A DNA stretch of 64,000 nucleotides from Chondrosia reniformis. Its lineage: Eukaryota > Porifera > Demospongiae > Chondrillida > Chondrillidae. Under the pieces are notes generated by a model. The model ran no database searches and was not told where the DNA came from. It worked only from the letters and a program-made list of their open reading frames with translations. The stretch's first letter is position 1. Every line of letters begins with the position of its first letter. The stretch lies in the NCBI GenBank assembly GCA_947172415.1, contig OX359195.1, positions 3,509,501 through 3,573,500 of the forward strand, read 5' to 3'. The position numbers and the translations under genes are program-made. Below are positions 48,191 to 59,194 of the stretch, in pieces.

Positions 48191-48664
48191 GCCTTAACGG
48201 AGAACCTTGTTACTTTGGGGAGTATCTGGCTTGGACAACCCTCAGTCAGTTATGTTTTCTTTCTTTGGGTTTTTAGCCAGAAGCCTCGGCTTTGCCTCCT
48301 TCCGGCAGCAGCAGACAGATGCGCGTCGGGCCAAAGTTGACGCGGTCATAATAGGAGGGAGAACCTCCATACACCAATCCACCACTGCTTTCCAGAGGTC
48401 AACAGGCAAGGACTGGGACAGGACTACTTATCGTCCAGGCACCAATCCCTCAACAGATAGATGTCGCCTCAATATCCTCACAGCCGAACAGAGAACAGTT
48501 CTCTGCATGGCTCTCATCACTTCTACTGCACTTTTTGACAGCTTTGGAATTCCCCTAAGGTCTTCCAGGAGCGTCTCCACTGTCCCCAAAGCACCAATTA
48601 TCATCGGGACTACCTTAATTCGGTAGCCCCTAAATTGTTTCCTCATATCAGCAGTCAGCTTCAG
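48191..48664 (-). pseudogene. Inverted, 5'-truncated RLE-LINE copy (C-terminal endonuclease end plus 3' UTR)
   Basis: The reverse complement of the last ~500 bp of the intact copy (52466-52957), lying head-to-head with it. On the minus strand it reads LTADMRKQFRGYRIKVVPMI, then IGALGTVETLLEDLRGIPKL and the rest of the C-terminus, with a TAA after GLVPGR where the intact copy has a TAC codon. It then gives the shared 3' UTR and the shared end CTCCGTTAAGGC at 48191. A 24-bp palindrome present in the intact copy's 3' UTR is missing. It stops abruptly at about 48664, where the leader of the plus-strand element begins. Confidence 0.9.
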
Positions 48665-48777
48665 TTCAACCCCCCGACGGAGCAGGGTGCTTAGCCCTTC
48701 ATGTGGCATCCTGTGGCTAAATCAGCCTCCCTGCCAGTATGGGCTAACCCCCCGTCTGGCAGTTTCACTGGGTTACG
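48665..48777 (+). promoter_or_regulatory. Structured 5' leader of RLE-LINE copy B
   Basis: GC-rich leader with complementary segments: GCAGGG (682-687) with CCCTGC (729-734); TTAGCCC (691-697) with either GGCTAA (715-720) or GGGCTAA (741-747); CTGCCAG (731-737) with CTGGCAG (756-762). Pairing of the first with the 741-747 option makes a pseudoknot in the order P1-P2-P1'-P2', as in HDV-like ribozymes found at R2 5' ends, but only six bases are left for P4 and the active-site joint. Ribozyme activity is inference. A TAA at 48745-48747 closes the reading frame upstream. Confidence 0.45.
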
Positions 48778-51700
48778 TTGCGCCATGAGAATGAAAATTT
48801 TCAAGACAGTCTGTGGCCTAGGTGCACCAGTGGTGAAGAAAACCCTGGGTCAACCAGAATAGGTGATTCCACTGGTGCCTCACGGGTAGATGTACCTGAA
48901 TGTAATAACCCTTCTTCGGTCCCCGTGACGGGCCAACCAGCCCTCTGGACCGAGGAAATGGTTAGGGCACTAATTGATTGCTTTGAGCGATCTGAACCCA
49001 AAAGAGGTGGCTATCAAAAGCGTTTAGAGCGGGAATGGCTGAGCAAATACCCTCATTTGCCTCAGACCGGTCGAACCCTTGCCTTCCAAGCCAAAAGGAG
49101 CTTGGTAGGAGACGGAGTACTGCAAGTAACGGGTAGCCGAGATTTAGATTTGGTTAATGATGCACCACAAGGTGCCTCTAGAAGGAGAAGGATCCAAGGG
49201 GTGATCTGGAACCTTCAGAGGGATAATATCCTCATGGAGCTCTACCGAGAAAGTAAGACCATGGAAAAGGGGTATGCCGAGAGGTTGTACCAGGCTTGGA
49301 ATGCTGCAATGCCAGACCATAAAACCACAAAGGTAGCACTAACTACAAGACTTAGTAGAATCCGAAGAGGTCAAGGTCTCTCGAGACTAAACCTTGTGGA
49401 ACCTAACTCTTGTGGTGTAGCCACCCTAACTGGGACTGTGGAGGAAGGTGTGGGAGCCCAGGGACAGGGGGAGCTTCACCAAGTTCAGGCTGGGACTGAA
49501 CAAAATGGTGAGCTGCCTGCAGTCCCTGTTGAAACTCCTACACATGATCATCCCAGTCCCAGGACAAGTGGCAATGATCATCGGATGCAACTTTTAGGCA
49601 AAGCAAAAGATGCCTGTCTCCGAAAGAAACCTGGAGATTTCTCTGGTAGAAAACCCTGTGGGGGGGTGCGGTTCAACCATGTTGATACGGCACTGCTCCA
49701 GGAGGCCAATGATTGGGTGGAGAAAGAGTGGCAGGAAGGCCCTAGGTCGGCCTGGCAGCTGAACTGCCTGGTCTACTCTGTTGCTATGGCTGTGAGGGGA
49801 AAAACAACCAACGAATCGCAGCCATGCAACCAGGGAAGGAAATCGGACAATCAGAAGGGTAGTAAGAGACAGGAAGGTCACATAAGTGACAGGAAGGCCA
49901 AGGGCCTTAGGTTTAGAAGACTGCTTGCCTGGTTGGATGTGGAAATAGTGCGTCAACAGAATAATAATCCTATGACCAAACGCCAGAAAGTACTCCGAAG
50001 AAAGCTTAGGAGGGAGTTCCATTCATTAAACCTGAAGGTGCTGATCAGAGCTCGGGAACAGACACTGGGGAAACTCAGGGTCTGGACCCTACAAGAGCGA
50101 AGATCGGCTGAACGCAGGAAATTCCAGGAACAAAACCACCTTTGGAATACCCAAAGGAAGTTCCGGATGAATGGCCATGTTCCAACCTCCAATGAAGCTC
50201 CCTCAATTGAGGTAGTAAGGGACTTTTGGACAAAGATTGTAGGTACTGTTGGTAAGGTCAACAAAGACGACCCAGGGGTGAAAGAATGGCTAAAGGAAAC
50301 CAAAAAGAGGGTGGGTAGAACCTCCTCTGAAGGTCCCGATAGCATTGATGAGACCAAACTGAGGAAGGCCTTGAAAAAGGCAAAAAGCTGGTCTGCCCCT
50401 GGGCCGGATGGTATCCACACTTTATGGTGGAAAGCACTCCCCTCTGCACAGTCTGCCTTGGCAGATGTACTACGGAGGATGGTGAGCGGAGATTTGTCAG
50501 TCCCAGACTGGCTTACAAGGGGTCGCACTCTACTCATCCCCAAAAAGGGTGACCCGAAAAGTGCGGCCAACTACCGACCTATTGCGTGTCTCAACACAAT
50601 GTTCAAGGCTGTCACAGCATACATTGCATCAGAACTACTCACTTACACCTACACTAATGATCTTTTGCCTGTGGCCCAAAGGGCCATGAGGAAAGGGAGG
50701 TGGGGCTGTGTGGACCGTCTACTGCTGGATCAATCAATCGGTCTAGATGCCAAAATTATGGGCAAGCCACTTAGTGTGGCATGGATCGATTATGAGAAGG
50801 CATATGACAGAGTCCCTCACAAGTGGGTGATGAAGGTGCTAAAAACCATCAAGTGCCCAGGTTGGATCAGGAGGTCTATAGAGCTCTTCTCCAAACACTG
50901 GGCTACTGTGCTTGAGTTGAGGACCGCAGGGAAGGTGGTTAGGAGCACCCCTGTTAAATATAACAGGGGAATCTTCCAAGGAGACTCCCTATCGCCACTC
51001 CTCTTTTGTCTGGCCATAGCTCCCATATCCCAAGTTCTTAACAGAACCAAGGGATATACCCTCTGGCATGATGGGGAAAGGAACACCATGTCACACTTGT
51101 TGTACATGGATGACCTTAAGATATATGCTGGAGGGCCTGATAAACTCAGGGAAGCCATGGAATGTGTGGAGAAAACCTCAAATGCCATTGACATGAGGTT
51201 TGGAGTGAGAAAGTGTGGAACAGCTCACATGCAAAAGGGGAAAGTTCTGGCTGGCCCAGACAACCCTGAACGCAGTGAAGAATCCATAAGGAGCCTTGAA
51301 AAAGGTACTACCTATAAGTACCTAGGGCTAGAACAACTGTTTGAGGTAGATGACAGCAAGGTCAAGGCTTGCTTGATCAATGAATTGAGGAGGAGACTTC
51401 ACAAAGTGTGGGGCTCTCACCTCAATGGTAAGAATGCTGCAGAAGCCTCTAACATGTTGTGTGCCTCTCTATTGAGATACTCTTACCCAGTTTTGAAGTG
51501 GACTCAAAGTGAGCTTCCAAAACTGGACCGAATGGTGAGAAAGATCATGAGAAAGTACCAGTGTCATCACTATAACTCTGCCATTGAAAGAGTGAATTTG
51601 CCTCGCTCTCAAGGTGGTAGAGGGCTCTGTAGTTTTCCTATGGATCACGACAGGGCTGTTGTGAATCTGGCAAGATACTTCCATACTGCCAATGATCCAC

Positions 51701-52854
51701 TCACAGCTGTTGTGCTTAAACACCAAAAGTGGCTGGAGTGCTCAAAGCAGAGGAGGACTGTCTTGAAAGAAGCCAGATTGATACTGGGAAGCCACGGAAT
51801 AGAACTAGAACCGGAAATGTGGCTGAAGACAGATCCCTCACAAAATAGTGTAAGAGAATGGAGGAGAGTGGCACGTGAGCTCGGGGAGGCTCAGACTGAA
51901 AGGTTAAAAAGTAACCTAGCCGAAAAGTCTCACCAGGGCTCATACCACAGACAAGTCACAAATAGGGAGTCTTATGTGTGGCTTTCTGAGGGGAGACTCA
52001 GACCTCAAACTGAGGCTCTGATTCTCGCAGCCCAAGATGATGTGCTGCACACTAGGTGGTACCAAAATAGGATTCTGAAGAATTCTAGCCTCCTAATGTG
52101 CAGAGAATGTGGCAAGGGTATGGAAACGGTCAAACACATACTAAACATGTGTGAGCCCAAGGGATTTTCTCTCTACAAAGAGAGACATGACCGGGCAATA
52201 CTGATAGTGTTGTGGAGACTGTTGAAAGAATATGGATTCAAGCAGGAAGAGCCCTGGTACAAACTAGAAGCAAAACCAGTCTATGAGAATAGGGCTGTCA
52301 CAATCTTGTGGGATCCTAGTATCTCTACAGATGATGAAATGACAGAAAGAAGGCCAGACTTAGTGGTTGAGGATCGGCTATGTAAGTCCATCTTCATTAT
52401 TGAGATGTCAGTTCCTACTGACAGCAATATTAATGGAAGATGGCAAGAGAAGTTCCAAAAGTACCAGAAGCTGGCAGCTGATATGAGGAAACAATTTAGG
52501 GGCTACCGAATTAAGGTAGTCCCGATGATAATTGGTGCTTTGGGGACAGTGGACACGCTCCTGGAAGACCTTAGGGGAATTCCAAAGCTGTCAAAAAGTG
52601 CAGTAGAAGTGATGAGAGCGATGCAGAGAACTGTTCTCTGCTCGGCTGTGAGGATATTGAGGCGACATCTATCTGTTGAGGGATTGGGGCCTGGACGATA
52701 CGTAGTCCTGTCCCAGTCCTTGCCTGTCGACCTCTGGAAAGTAGTGGTGGATTTGTGTATGGAGGTACTCCCTCCTATTATGACGGTCAACTTTGGCCCG
52801 ACGTGCACCTGTCTGCTGCTGCCGGAAGGAGGCAAAGCCGAGGCTTCTGGCTAA
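48778..52854 (+). CDS. RLE-type LINE polyprotein (reverse transcriptase + restriction-like endonuclease), intact
   Basis: 1358 uninterrupted codons. The enzyme would nick target DNA and reverse-transcribe its own RNA onto the nick. N-terminal region: LWTEEMVRALIDCFERSEPK (about 57-76), basic repeated-looking segments with MPDHKTTKVALTTRLSRIRR. RT: GPDGIHTLWWK (about 541), KKGDPKSAANYRPIACLN, WIDYEKAYDRVPHKW (about 668), FQGDSLSPLLFCL (about 732), YMDDLKIYAG (about 775). C-terminal: CRECGKGMETVKHILNMC (C-x2-C-x8-H-x4-C, about 1108-1125), then RRPDLVVED and IIEMSVP (about 1190-1212), the PD...E pattern of the restriction-like endonuclease. This layout fits the R2/HERO group of LINEs; clade not proven. 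No ATG opens the frame: position 48778 is TTG and the first in-frame ATG is 48958, yet the earlier codons are conserved in copy A. Non-canonical initiation is possible. Confidence 0.92.
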   Translation: MRHENENFQDSLWPRCTSGEENPGSTRIGDSTGASRVDVPECNNPSSVPVTGQPALWTEEMVRALIDCFERSEPKRGGYQKRLEREWLSKYPHLPQTGRTLAFQAKRSLVGDGVLQVTGSRDLDLVNDAPQGASRRRRIQGVIWNLQRDNILMELYRESKTMEKGYAERLYQAWNAAMPDHKTTKVALTTRLSRIRRGQGLSRLNLVEPNSCGVATLTGTVEEGVGAQGQGELHQVQAGTEQNGELPAVPVETPTHDHPSPRTSGNDHRMQLLGKAKDACLRKKPGDFSGRKPCGGVRFNHVDTALLQEANDWVEKEWQEGPRSAWQLNCLVYSVAMAVRGKTTNESQPCNQGRKSDNQKGSKRQEGHISDRKAKGLRFRRLLAWLDVEIVRQQNNNPMTKRQKVLRRKLRREFHSLNLKVLIRAREQTLGKLRVWTLQERRSAERRKFQEQNHLWNTQRKFRMNGHVPTSNEAPSIEVVRDFWTKIVGTVGKVNKDDPGVKEWLKETKKRVGRTSSEGPDSIDETKLRKALKKAKSWSAPGPDGIHTLWWKALPSAQSALADVLRRMVSGDLSVPDWLTRGRTLLIPKKGDPKSAANYRPIACLNTMFKAVTAYIASELLTYTYTNDLLPVAQRAMRKGRWGCVDRLLLDQSIGLDAKIMGKPLSVAWIDYEKAYDRVPHKWVMKVLKTIKCPGWIRRSIELFSKHWATVLELRTAGKVVRSTPVKYNRGIFQGDSLSPLLFCLAIAPISQVLNRTKGYTLWHDGERNTMSHLLYMDDLKIYAGGPDKLREAMECVEKTSNAIDMRFGVRKCGTAHMQKGKVLAGPDNPERSEESIRSLEKGTTYKYLGLEQLFEVDDSKVKACLINELRRRLHKVWGSHLNGKNAAEASNMLCASLLRYSYPVLKWTQSELPKLDRMVRKIMRKYQCHHYNSAIERVNLPRSQGGRGLCSFPMDHDRAVVNLARYFHTANDPLTAVVLKHQKWLECSKQRRTVLKEARLILGSHGIELEPEMWLKTDPSQNSVREWRRVARELGEAQTERLKSNLAEKSHQGSYHRQVTNRESYVWLSEGRLRPQTEALILAAQDDVLHTRWYQNRILKNSSLLMCRECGKGMETVKHILNMCEPKGFSLYKERHDRAILIVLWRLLKEYGFKQEEPWYKLEAKPVYENRAVTILWDPSISTDDEMTERRPDLVVEDRLCKSIFIIEMSVPTDSNINGRWQEKFQKYQKLAADMRKQFRGYRIKVVPMIIGALGTVDTLLEDLRGIPKLSKSAVEVMRAMQRTVLCSAVRILRRHLSVEGLGPGRYVVLSQSLPVDLWKVVVDLCMEVLPPIMTVNFGPTCTCLLLPEGGKAEASG

Positions 52855-52957
52855 AAACCCAAAGAAAGGAAAACATAACTGACTGAGGGTTGTCCAAGCC
52901 AGATACTCCTTGCCTTAGTACACTAAGGCAAGAAGTAACAAGGTTCTCCGTTAAGGC
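52855..52957 (+). other. 3' UTR and 3' end of RLE-LINE copy B
   Basis: 103 bp after the stop, ending CTCCGTTAAGGC exactly where the inverted copy ends at 48191, so the 3' terminus is defined twice. Includes a perfect 11-bp inverted repeat CTTGCCTTAGT/ACTAAGGCAAG (52909-52932), absent from the inverted copy. The terminal AGTAACAAGGTTCTCCGTTA resembles the conserved 3' end of 18S rRNA (GTAACAAGGTTTCCGTAGG) with two small insertions. Confidence 0.8.
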
Positions 52958-53297
52958 ATACAAGTACTGCATATAACTAAATACACCTAGTTCAAACAAC
53001 TAGTACATACAACAAGTACATACAGCTAGTTCATTACCTACTACTTAGAATTGAGTACATACAACTGTAACCTCCAACTAGTAAATATAATTAGTGCTAG
53101 TACATACAACTAAAACATACACCTAGTAAAGAGTACGTACATCTAGCACACCCAACTAGTACATACAACTAGTACATTTAACCATTACATACATATTTAA
53201 CTAGTTCTTATAAATATTACATAAAACAAGAATAAACTACTAGTACATACCAATAGTAGATACAACTAGTTCTACAACTAGGACAAACAAGGAGTTC
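52958..53297 (-). repeat. 13-bp satellite, reverse polarity
   Basis: Short diverged CATACAACTAGTA stretch between the LINE and the foldback MITE. Confidence 0.85.
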
Positions 53298-53685
53298 GAG
53301 TTTAAAAAACTCGTGGGGCGCCAGGCGCCCCTAAGTAAACTCAAACTACTTGGCTGGTTCTCATAGATATTCGGTTAACCGATTTCCGATCGACTCTTGC
53401 TGGCCGTCAATTTTTCAAGGCCATATCTCGTAGAAAACGTTTTTGCGCAAGCTTTACGTTACATAGTATTAGTAAGGGTGGTTTTTAAGTCCATTTCGTT
53501 CGTTCAATGTTCTACGCTAAGGAAGAGAAAGCTAATTTTAAGCTAGAAAACGAAAGCTAGCCGAACGTCCGCCATTTTTTGACAGATATATACATATATA
53601 TATATATATATATACAAGACTACGCACAGGAAGCCATACGTTAACATAATTTCTGAAAACAATATAGGGGCGCCTGTGGCGCCCC
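53298..53685. mobile_element. Foldback-type MITE, copy 1
   Basis: About 388 bp of non-coding DNA with termini that are both inverted to each other and individually palindromic: left GGGGCGCC-A-GGCGCCCC (53315-53331), right GGGGCGCCTGTGGCGCCCC (53667-53685). Outside the left palindrome lies a further GAGTTT...AAACTC inverted repeat. The interior has a TA microsatellite (about 53586-53615). Copy 2 at 58.9-61.7 kb shares the full sequence, which defines the boundaries. No transposase; superfamily unknown. Confidence 0.8.
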
Positions 53686-56600
53686 AAAAATTAGTACTTA
53701 CAACTAGTACGTCAAACCAGTACATACACAAATAACTAGTATATATACTCAGTACATACACATAAAACTGGTACATACACCTAGACTACATAAAACATGG
53801 AACTAGTACATACAACTAGTACATACAACTAGTAACTAGTACAAAGTATTAGTACATACATCTAGTTCATACAACTAGTACACACAACTAGTACATTAAA
53901 CTAGTAGACATAATTGGTACATAGAACTAGTGCATCCAACAAGTACATATCACCCGTCCATACATATATATCTAGTACATACATATAAAAATTACATAAA
54001 ACTAGTAGATAAAACAAGTACATATAACTATATAGTATTTACAACTATTTACTCATATATACAACTAGTATATACAATTAGTACATGCAACTAGTACATA
54101 CAACTAGTACATACAACTAGTACATACAACTAGTACATACAATTAGTAGATACAACAACTTACTAGAACATACCCACAACTAGTACACACAGCTAGTACA
54201 TAAACTACTACTTAGAAATAAGTACATACAACTAGAACATACAACTAGTAACGAGTATTTACATCTGGTACATACAACTAGTACAATAAAACAGTACATA
54301 CAATTAGTACATACAACTAGGATATGTGACTAGTACATAAAACTAGCACATATAACCAGTACATACAACTAGCAACTACAACTAATAAATATAACTAGTA
54401 CATTCAGCAATTGCACACAACTAGGCCTTAAACTAGTACATATAACTATATACATACAACTAGTTCATACAACGTATAAATACAATTAGTAAATATAACT
54501 AGTACTTACAATTAGTTACTAGTATATACAATTAGTACATACAACTAGTACTTACAACTGGTACCTATATATACTACTAGTTCCTAGAGGATACAACTAG
54601 TGCATACAATTAGTACATACAACTACTAACATCAACTAGTAAATATAACTAGTACATTGAAGAAGTACATATAACCACATACAACTAGTACATACAACTA
54701 GTATATCCAATTAGTACAGAGGGATAATTATTAGTACATTCAACTAGTTCATATAATTAATAAATACAACTAGTTACTAGTACATACAACTAGTATATCC
54801 AATTAGAACATAGGAATAATTATTAGTACATGCAACTAGTTCATATAATTAATAAATACAACTAGTTACTAGTACATACAATTAGTACAAACAACTAGTA
54901 CCTACAACTAGTAAATAGAACTAGTACAGAGAACTAGTACATACAACTAGTTCATATAATTAATACATACAACTTCTTACTAGTACATACAACTTGTACA
55001 TAGAACTAGTACACTGAAGTATTACATACAACTAGTACCTATACATATAGTTAGTTACTAGTACATATAAGTAGTACATACGACTAGTTACTAGTACATA
55101 TATACAACTAGTACATACAATTAGTACATACAACTAGTTTCTATATATACGACTAGTTACTAGAACATACAACTAGTGCATACAACTAGTACATCCAACT
55201 AGTACATAAAACTGGTAAATACAACTAGTAAATATAACTAGTACATACAAAAATTAACCACAATTAGTACATACAACTAGTACATACAACTAATACATAT
55301 AACTACATACAACTAGTACATACAATTAGTACATACAACTAGTTCCTATATATACGACTAGTTACTAGAAAATGCAACTAGTGCATACAACTAGTACGTC
55401 CAACTAGTACATACATCCAGTTACTAGTGCATACAACTAGTACATACAACTAGTACATAAAACTGGTAACTACAACTAGTAAATATAACTAGTACATACA
55501 AAAATTACCCACAATCAGTACATACAACTAATACATTCAACTAGTACATACAACTAGTACATACAGATTTTCACTATAGCATACACCTAGTACATAGAAC
55601 TAGTACATAAAACTAGTAACTACAACTAGTAAATAGAACTAGTTCGTGCAAAAATACACACAACTAGTTGATATAACTGGTACATATATCTACATACAAT
55701 TAGTACATACAACCAGTATATACAACTGGTAAATACAGATGGTTAGTAGTACATACACCTGGTACATACAATTAGTATATACAACTACAACTTACAACTA
55801 TTACATAAAGCTAGTAGATACCACTAGTACATACAACTAATACATAAAAGTAGTAAATACAATAAGTACATAAAACTAGTACATGCAGCAAGTACATACA
55901 ACCAGTATATACATCTATAAAGTATATAAAACTAGTACTACAACTAGGTCATAGAACTAGTACATATAACCAGTACATATAACTAGTACATATAACTAGT
56001 ACATATAGCTGGTCTATACAACTAGTATATATAACCGGTACATACACATATAACTAGTACATATAACTAGTACATATAAAGGTACATACACATATAACTA
56101 GTACAGATATATAGTACATGAAACTAGAACATACTACTAGTACATACAACTAGTTTATACCTACAACTAGTATATATAACAAGTACATAAAGCAATTATA
56201 TACAACTAGTACAAAACAACCAGTACATATCTAGTAAAAACAATTAGTACATACAACTGGAACATATAACTAGCACAAAACTAGTACATACATTTAGTAC
56301 AAACAATTAGAATATACAACTACTCCTTATAATTGAGTGAATACAACTGGAAGCTTCAACTAGTAAATATAACAAGAGCTGGTACATACAACTAGAACAT
56401 ACAACTAGTAACATGAACTTACAACTAGTGCATACAACTATATAGTACATTCAACTAGTACATTCAATTAGTACATATAACTAGTGCATTCAACTAGTAC
56501 TACAACTAGTACATACAACCAGGATATATAACTAGTTCATATAACTATTACATTTACCCAGTACATACACATTTGACTAATTAATATAAATAGTACATAA

Positions 56601-58897
56601 AACTTGGACATACTACTAGTACATACAAATAGTACTAAAACTAGTACATAAAACTAGTACTTACAACTAGTACGTCAAACCAGTACATACACAAATAACT
56701 AGTATATATAACAAGTACATACACATGTAATTAGTACAAATAACTGGTTCATACACCTAGACTACATAAAACATGAAACTAGAACATACAACTAGTACAT
56801 ACAACAAGTAACTAGTACACACTACTAGTTGTTCATACAACTAGTACACACAACTAGTACATTAAACTAGTACATATAACTAGTACATACAATCACTTAC
56901 TCGTACATACAACTAGCATATACTATTAGTACATACAACTAGTACATACAACTAGTGTATATCTAGTACATACAATTAGTGTATATCTAGTACATACAAC
57001 TAGTACATACAACTAGTACATACAATTACCTACTAGACCATATATACAACCATTACATACAACTAGTACATACCACAAGTACATACAACTAGTACATACA
57101 ACTAGTACATACAATTAGTACATACAATTAGTAGATACAACAACTTACTTGAACATACCCACAACTAGTACACACAGCTAGTACATAAACTACTTCTTAG
57201 AATTGAGTACATACAACTAGAACCTCCAACTATTGAATATAACTAGTCCTAGTACATACAACAAGAACGTACAACTAGTAACGAGTATTTTCATCTGGTA
57301 CATACAACTAATATATTCAAATAGTACATACAATTAGTACATGCAACTGGGACATATGACTAGTACATAAACCTAGCACATATAACCAGTACATACAACT
57401 AGCAACTACAACTAGTAAATATAACTAGTACATTCAGCAATTGCACACAACTAGTCCTTACAACTAGTACATATTACTATATACAACTAGTTCATACAAC
57501 TTAAATATATAATTAGTAAATATAACTAGTACTAACAACTAGTCACTAGTATATACAATTAGTACATATAATTAGAACATAAAACTAGTGCTTACAACTG
57601 GTACCTATATATACAACTTCTTCTTCAACCTATTCCTAGAGGATACAACTAGTGCATACAATTAGTACATACAACTACTAACATCAACTAGTAAATATAA
57701 CTAGTACATTGAAGAGGTACATATAACTACATACAACTAGTACATAAAACTAGTATATCCAATTAGAACATAGGAATAATTATTAGTACATTCAACTAGT
57801 TCATATAATTAATAAATACAACTAGTTACTAGTACATACAATTAGTACAAACAACTAGTACCTACAACTAGTAAATAGAACTAGTCCATAGAACTAGTAC
57901 ATACAACTAGTTCATATAATTAATACATACAACTTGTTACCAGTACATACAACAAGTACCTACAACTAGTACATACAACTAGTACATACACCTAGTACAT
58001 CCAACTAGTACATACAACTAGTCCATTCAACTAGTAGATACAATTAGTGCTTGCAACTAGTTCATACATCTAGTTACTAGTACATACAACTAATACTTAC
58101 AACTAAGACATAAAACTAGTAACTAAAACTAGTAAATATAACTAGTACATACAACTAGTAAATACTGATTGTTACTAGTTCATACAACTAGTACATATAA
58201 CTAATACATACAACTACTTACTAGTACATACAGCTAGTACATACAATTAGTACATACAACTAGTACATACAACTCTTTCATACAACTAGTAAATACAACT
58301 AGTACATATATCTAGTACATACAACTACTTACTAGAACATATATACAACCAGTACATACAACTAGTACATTCAAAAAGTACATAAAACTAGTACATACAA
58401 CTAGTACATTCAAAAAGTACATAAAACTAGTGCATACAACTAGTACCTACAACTAAGACATAAAACTAGTAACTAAAACTAGTAAATATAACTAGTAAAT
58501 ACAGATTGTTACTAGTTCATACAACTAGTACATATAACTAATACATACTACTGCTTACTAGTACATACAACTATTCCATACAACTATTACATACAGCTGG
58601 TGCATTCAACTAGTACATATATCTAGTACATCCAACTACTTACTGGAACATATATACAACTAGTACATACAACCAGTACATTCAAATAGTACATAAAACT
58701 AGTACATACAACTAGTACATACAACTAGTACATACAACTAGTACATGCAATTAGTACATACAACTAGTACATACAACTAGTACATACAACTAGTACATGC
58801 AATTAGTACATACAACTAGTACATACATCTTGTTACTAGTACATACAACTAGTACCTACAGCTAGTCCATAAAACTAGTAACTAAAACAAGTATTTT
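53686..58897 (-). repeat. 13-bp satellite, reverse polarity
   Basis: Diverged CATACAACTAGTA array. A segmental repeat inside is listed separately. No gene or other island recognised. Confidence 0.9.
53695..57950 (-). repeat. Segmental duplication in satellite, offset about 2.97 kb
   Basis: 53.70-54.98 kb matches 56.66-57.95 kb. Landmarks: CAACTAGTACGTCAAACCAG at 53701 and 56664 (offset 2963), GTAGATACAACAACTT at 54146 and 57131 (offset 2985), and ACTAGTTCATATAATTAATA near 54948 and 57908. The drift in offset shows small indels since duplication. Confidence 0.75.
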
Positions 58898-59194
58898 GAG
58901 TTTTTAAAAAGTCGTGGGGAGCCAGGCGCCTCTAAGTAAATTCCAACTACTTGGCTGGTTCTCATGGATATCCTGTAGCCGATTTCGATCGACTCTGTTG
59001 GCCGTCAATTTTTCAAGGCCATATCTCATAGAAAACTTTATATTACATAGTATTAGTAAGGGTTCTTTTTAAGTCCATTTTGTTCATTCAATGTTCTACA
59101 CTAAGGAAGAGAAAGCTATTTTTAAGCTAGAAAACGAAAGCTAGCCGAACGTCCTACAGTTTTTGACAGATATATACAAGACTACGAACAGGAA
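58898..59194. mobile_element. Foldback-type MITE, copy 2, left part
   Basis: Matches 53298-53632 with the same start (GAGTTT...CGTGGGG-GCC-AGGCGCC) and interior (TTGGCCGTCAATTTTTCAAG, AAGCTAGCCGAACGTCC). It lacks about 20 bp (CGTTTTTGCGCAAGC) and the TA microsatellite of copy 1. It is interrupted by a LINE at ACAGGAA. Confidence 0.85.
59187..59194. repeat. Target-site duplication of the nested LINE, left
   Basis: AACAGGAA. Repeated at 61637-61644. The uninterrupted MITE copy 1 has a single CACAGGAA at this place. Confidence 0.85.

Noticed and set aside
48207..48626. Plus-strand open frame of 139 codons
   Set aside because: It is antisense to the inverted LINE 3' end; the mirrored frame also exists opposite the intact copy at 52.5-52.8 kb. 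The real coding sense is the minus strand.
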